A program made the translations under genes and the position numbers. From assembly GCA_937959095.1 (NCBI GenBank), contig CALGLY010000226.1, positions 1 to 5,160 on the forward strand: DNA of 5,160 nucleotides. Reading direction: 5' to 3'. The notes under the pieces were generated by a model. That model saw only the letters and a program-made list of their open reading frames with translations, made no database searches and was not told where the DNA came from. The DNA comes from an uncultured Saprospiraceae bacterium. GTDB lineage: Bacteria > Bacteroidota > Bacteroidia > Chitinophagales > Saprospiraceae. Below, piece by piece: positions 4,358 through 5,160 of the stretch (positions are counted from its first letter, which is position 1; the number at the start of each line of letters is the position of its first letter).

Positions 4358-5160
4358 ATGCCGAGTCGTCAAAACTATATCGGAGCAACCAATTTTAACT
4401 TTCCAAATCAGACTAGCTTTTATCGCGGTAAAGTTCGGGAAATATATACCATCAACAATGATTTATTAATTTCGGTTGCTTCCGACCGCATTTCGGCATT
4501 CGACCATATTTTGCCGCGTCCGATTCCTTATAAGGGACAAGTACTGAATCAAGTTGCTTCCCATTTTTTGAATGCGACCAAAGATATTGTTCCGAACTGG
4601 CTGATGGCTACACCCGACCCTAATGTTTCGGTCGGTTTATTGTGTGAACCTATCCGTATCGAAATGGTGATTCGGGGCTACCTCACGGGGCATGCTTGGC
4701 GTACCTACAACTCAGGCGCACGCGAGCTATGCGGCGTATCTATGCCCAATGGGATGCGTGAACATGATCCTTTTTCTACGCCAATAATCACCCCTGCGAC
4801 CAAAGCAGAAGAAGGACACGATGAAGATATTTCGCGCGAGGATATTTTGAAGCAAGAGATCGTGAGCGAGGAAGATTACAATTTACTAGAACAATACACC
4901 CGCGCCCTCTTTCAGCGTGGTACAGCAATGGCCGCCGAACAAGGACTAATACTCGTAGATACCAAATATGAATTCGGAAAACGCGATGGAAAAATATACC
5001 TCATAGATGAAATCCATACGCCTGATAGTTCGCGCTATTTCTATAAGGAAGGCTATCTACAACGTCAAATAGAAGGCTTGCCACAAAAACAGCTTTCCAA
5101 GGAATTTGTACGGGAATGGCTCATGGAACACGACTTTCAAGGTAAAGAAGGACAAGTAAT
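4358..5160 (+). CDS. purC: Phosphoribosylaminoimidazole-succinocarboxamide synthase, 5' part
   Basis: The first 267 codons of SAICAR synthase, which joins CAIR and L-aspartate with ATP to form SAICAR in cytoplasmic de novo purine synthesis. Family motifs appear in order: GKVREIY (24-30, ATP-binding loop), SDRISAFD (42-49), [16 protein letters not shown] (100-115), [15 protein letters not shown] (145-159), LVDTKYEFG (199-207) and [11 protein letters not shown] (217-227). The order and the insertions match the longer type of about 300-315 residues, so roughly 40-50 C-terminal residues lie beyond the window. The frame is open to the end with no stop or frameshift. ATG 4358 is the first start after an in-frame TAA at 4319-4321 and begins [13 protein letters not shown], a reasonable N-terminus. 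The start is preceded by an A-rich stretch rather than a Shine-Dalgarno sequence. It is divergent from the lipoprotein gene. Confidence 0.95.
   Translation, partial: MPSRQNYIGATNFNFPNQTSFYRGKVREIYTINNDLLISVASDRISAFDHILPRPIPYKGQVLNQVASHFLNATKDIVPNWLMATPDPNVSVGLLCEPIRIEMVIRGYLTGHAWRTYNSGARELCGVSMPNGMREHDPFSTPIITPATKAEEGHDEDISREDILKQEIVSEEDYNLLEQYTRALFQRGTAMAAEQGLILVDTKYEFGKRDGKIYLIDEIHTPDSSRYFYKEGYLQRQIEGLPQKQLSKEFVREWLMEHDFQGKEGQV

Overview
The window looks like AT-rich chromosomal DNA of a member of the Bacteroidota, probably a Cytophagia- or Saprospiria-like lineage. The evidence is a lipoprotein that resembles the DUF6263 group, a short RsmI-like methyltransferase of a form I associate with this phylum, A-rich gene starts without a clear Shine-Dalgarno sequence, and promoter-like TAnnTTTG (-7) boxes. 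The genus cannot be fixed from the sequence alone.

Layout. Positions 1 to about 1200 hold no gene I can defend. The stretch is packed with palindromes and small repeats. There is a perfect 17-bp dyad (118-134) and a roughly 180-nt imperfect palindrome with MITE-like architecture (149-327), lying inside a further outer inverted repeat (5-16 and 340-351). A 44-nt palindrome follows (438-481), then a strong minus-strand intrinsic terminator (521-548) and an inverted array of degenerate heptamers (604-684, resuming at 712-725). A minus-strand promoter-like box at 796-803 and the terminator at 521-548 could bracket an undescribed non-coding RNA of about 270 nt. From about 804 to 1202 lies the AT-rich leader of the first clear gene.

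Positions 1203-2450 (+) encode a 415-residue GAF-like plus PP2C/SpoIIE (RsbU-type) serine/threonine phosphatase. It converges on a two-gene minus-strand unit: a lipoprotein (4168-3251) followed after 4 nt by a short RsmI-like SAM-dependent methyltransferase (3246-2542). A 26-bp-armed hairpin built from three 8-nt units occupies most of the gap between the converging stop codons.

Divergent from the lipoprotein gene, 4358-5160 (+) is the 5' part of purC (SAICAR synthase), cut by the window end. It has a good Bacteroidota-type promoter candidate at 4190-4221, and its leader carries a second heptamer array at 4242-4276.

The genes form no obvious joint pathway: a signalling phosphatase without visible partner proteins, an envelope lipoprotein coupled to a probable rRNA methyltransferase, and a purine biosynthesis gene. 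The most distinctive content is the intergenic DNA: short tandem units of 7 or 8 nt arranged as inverted or direct arrays at three separate gene borders, and the palindrome-rich first 700 nt.
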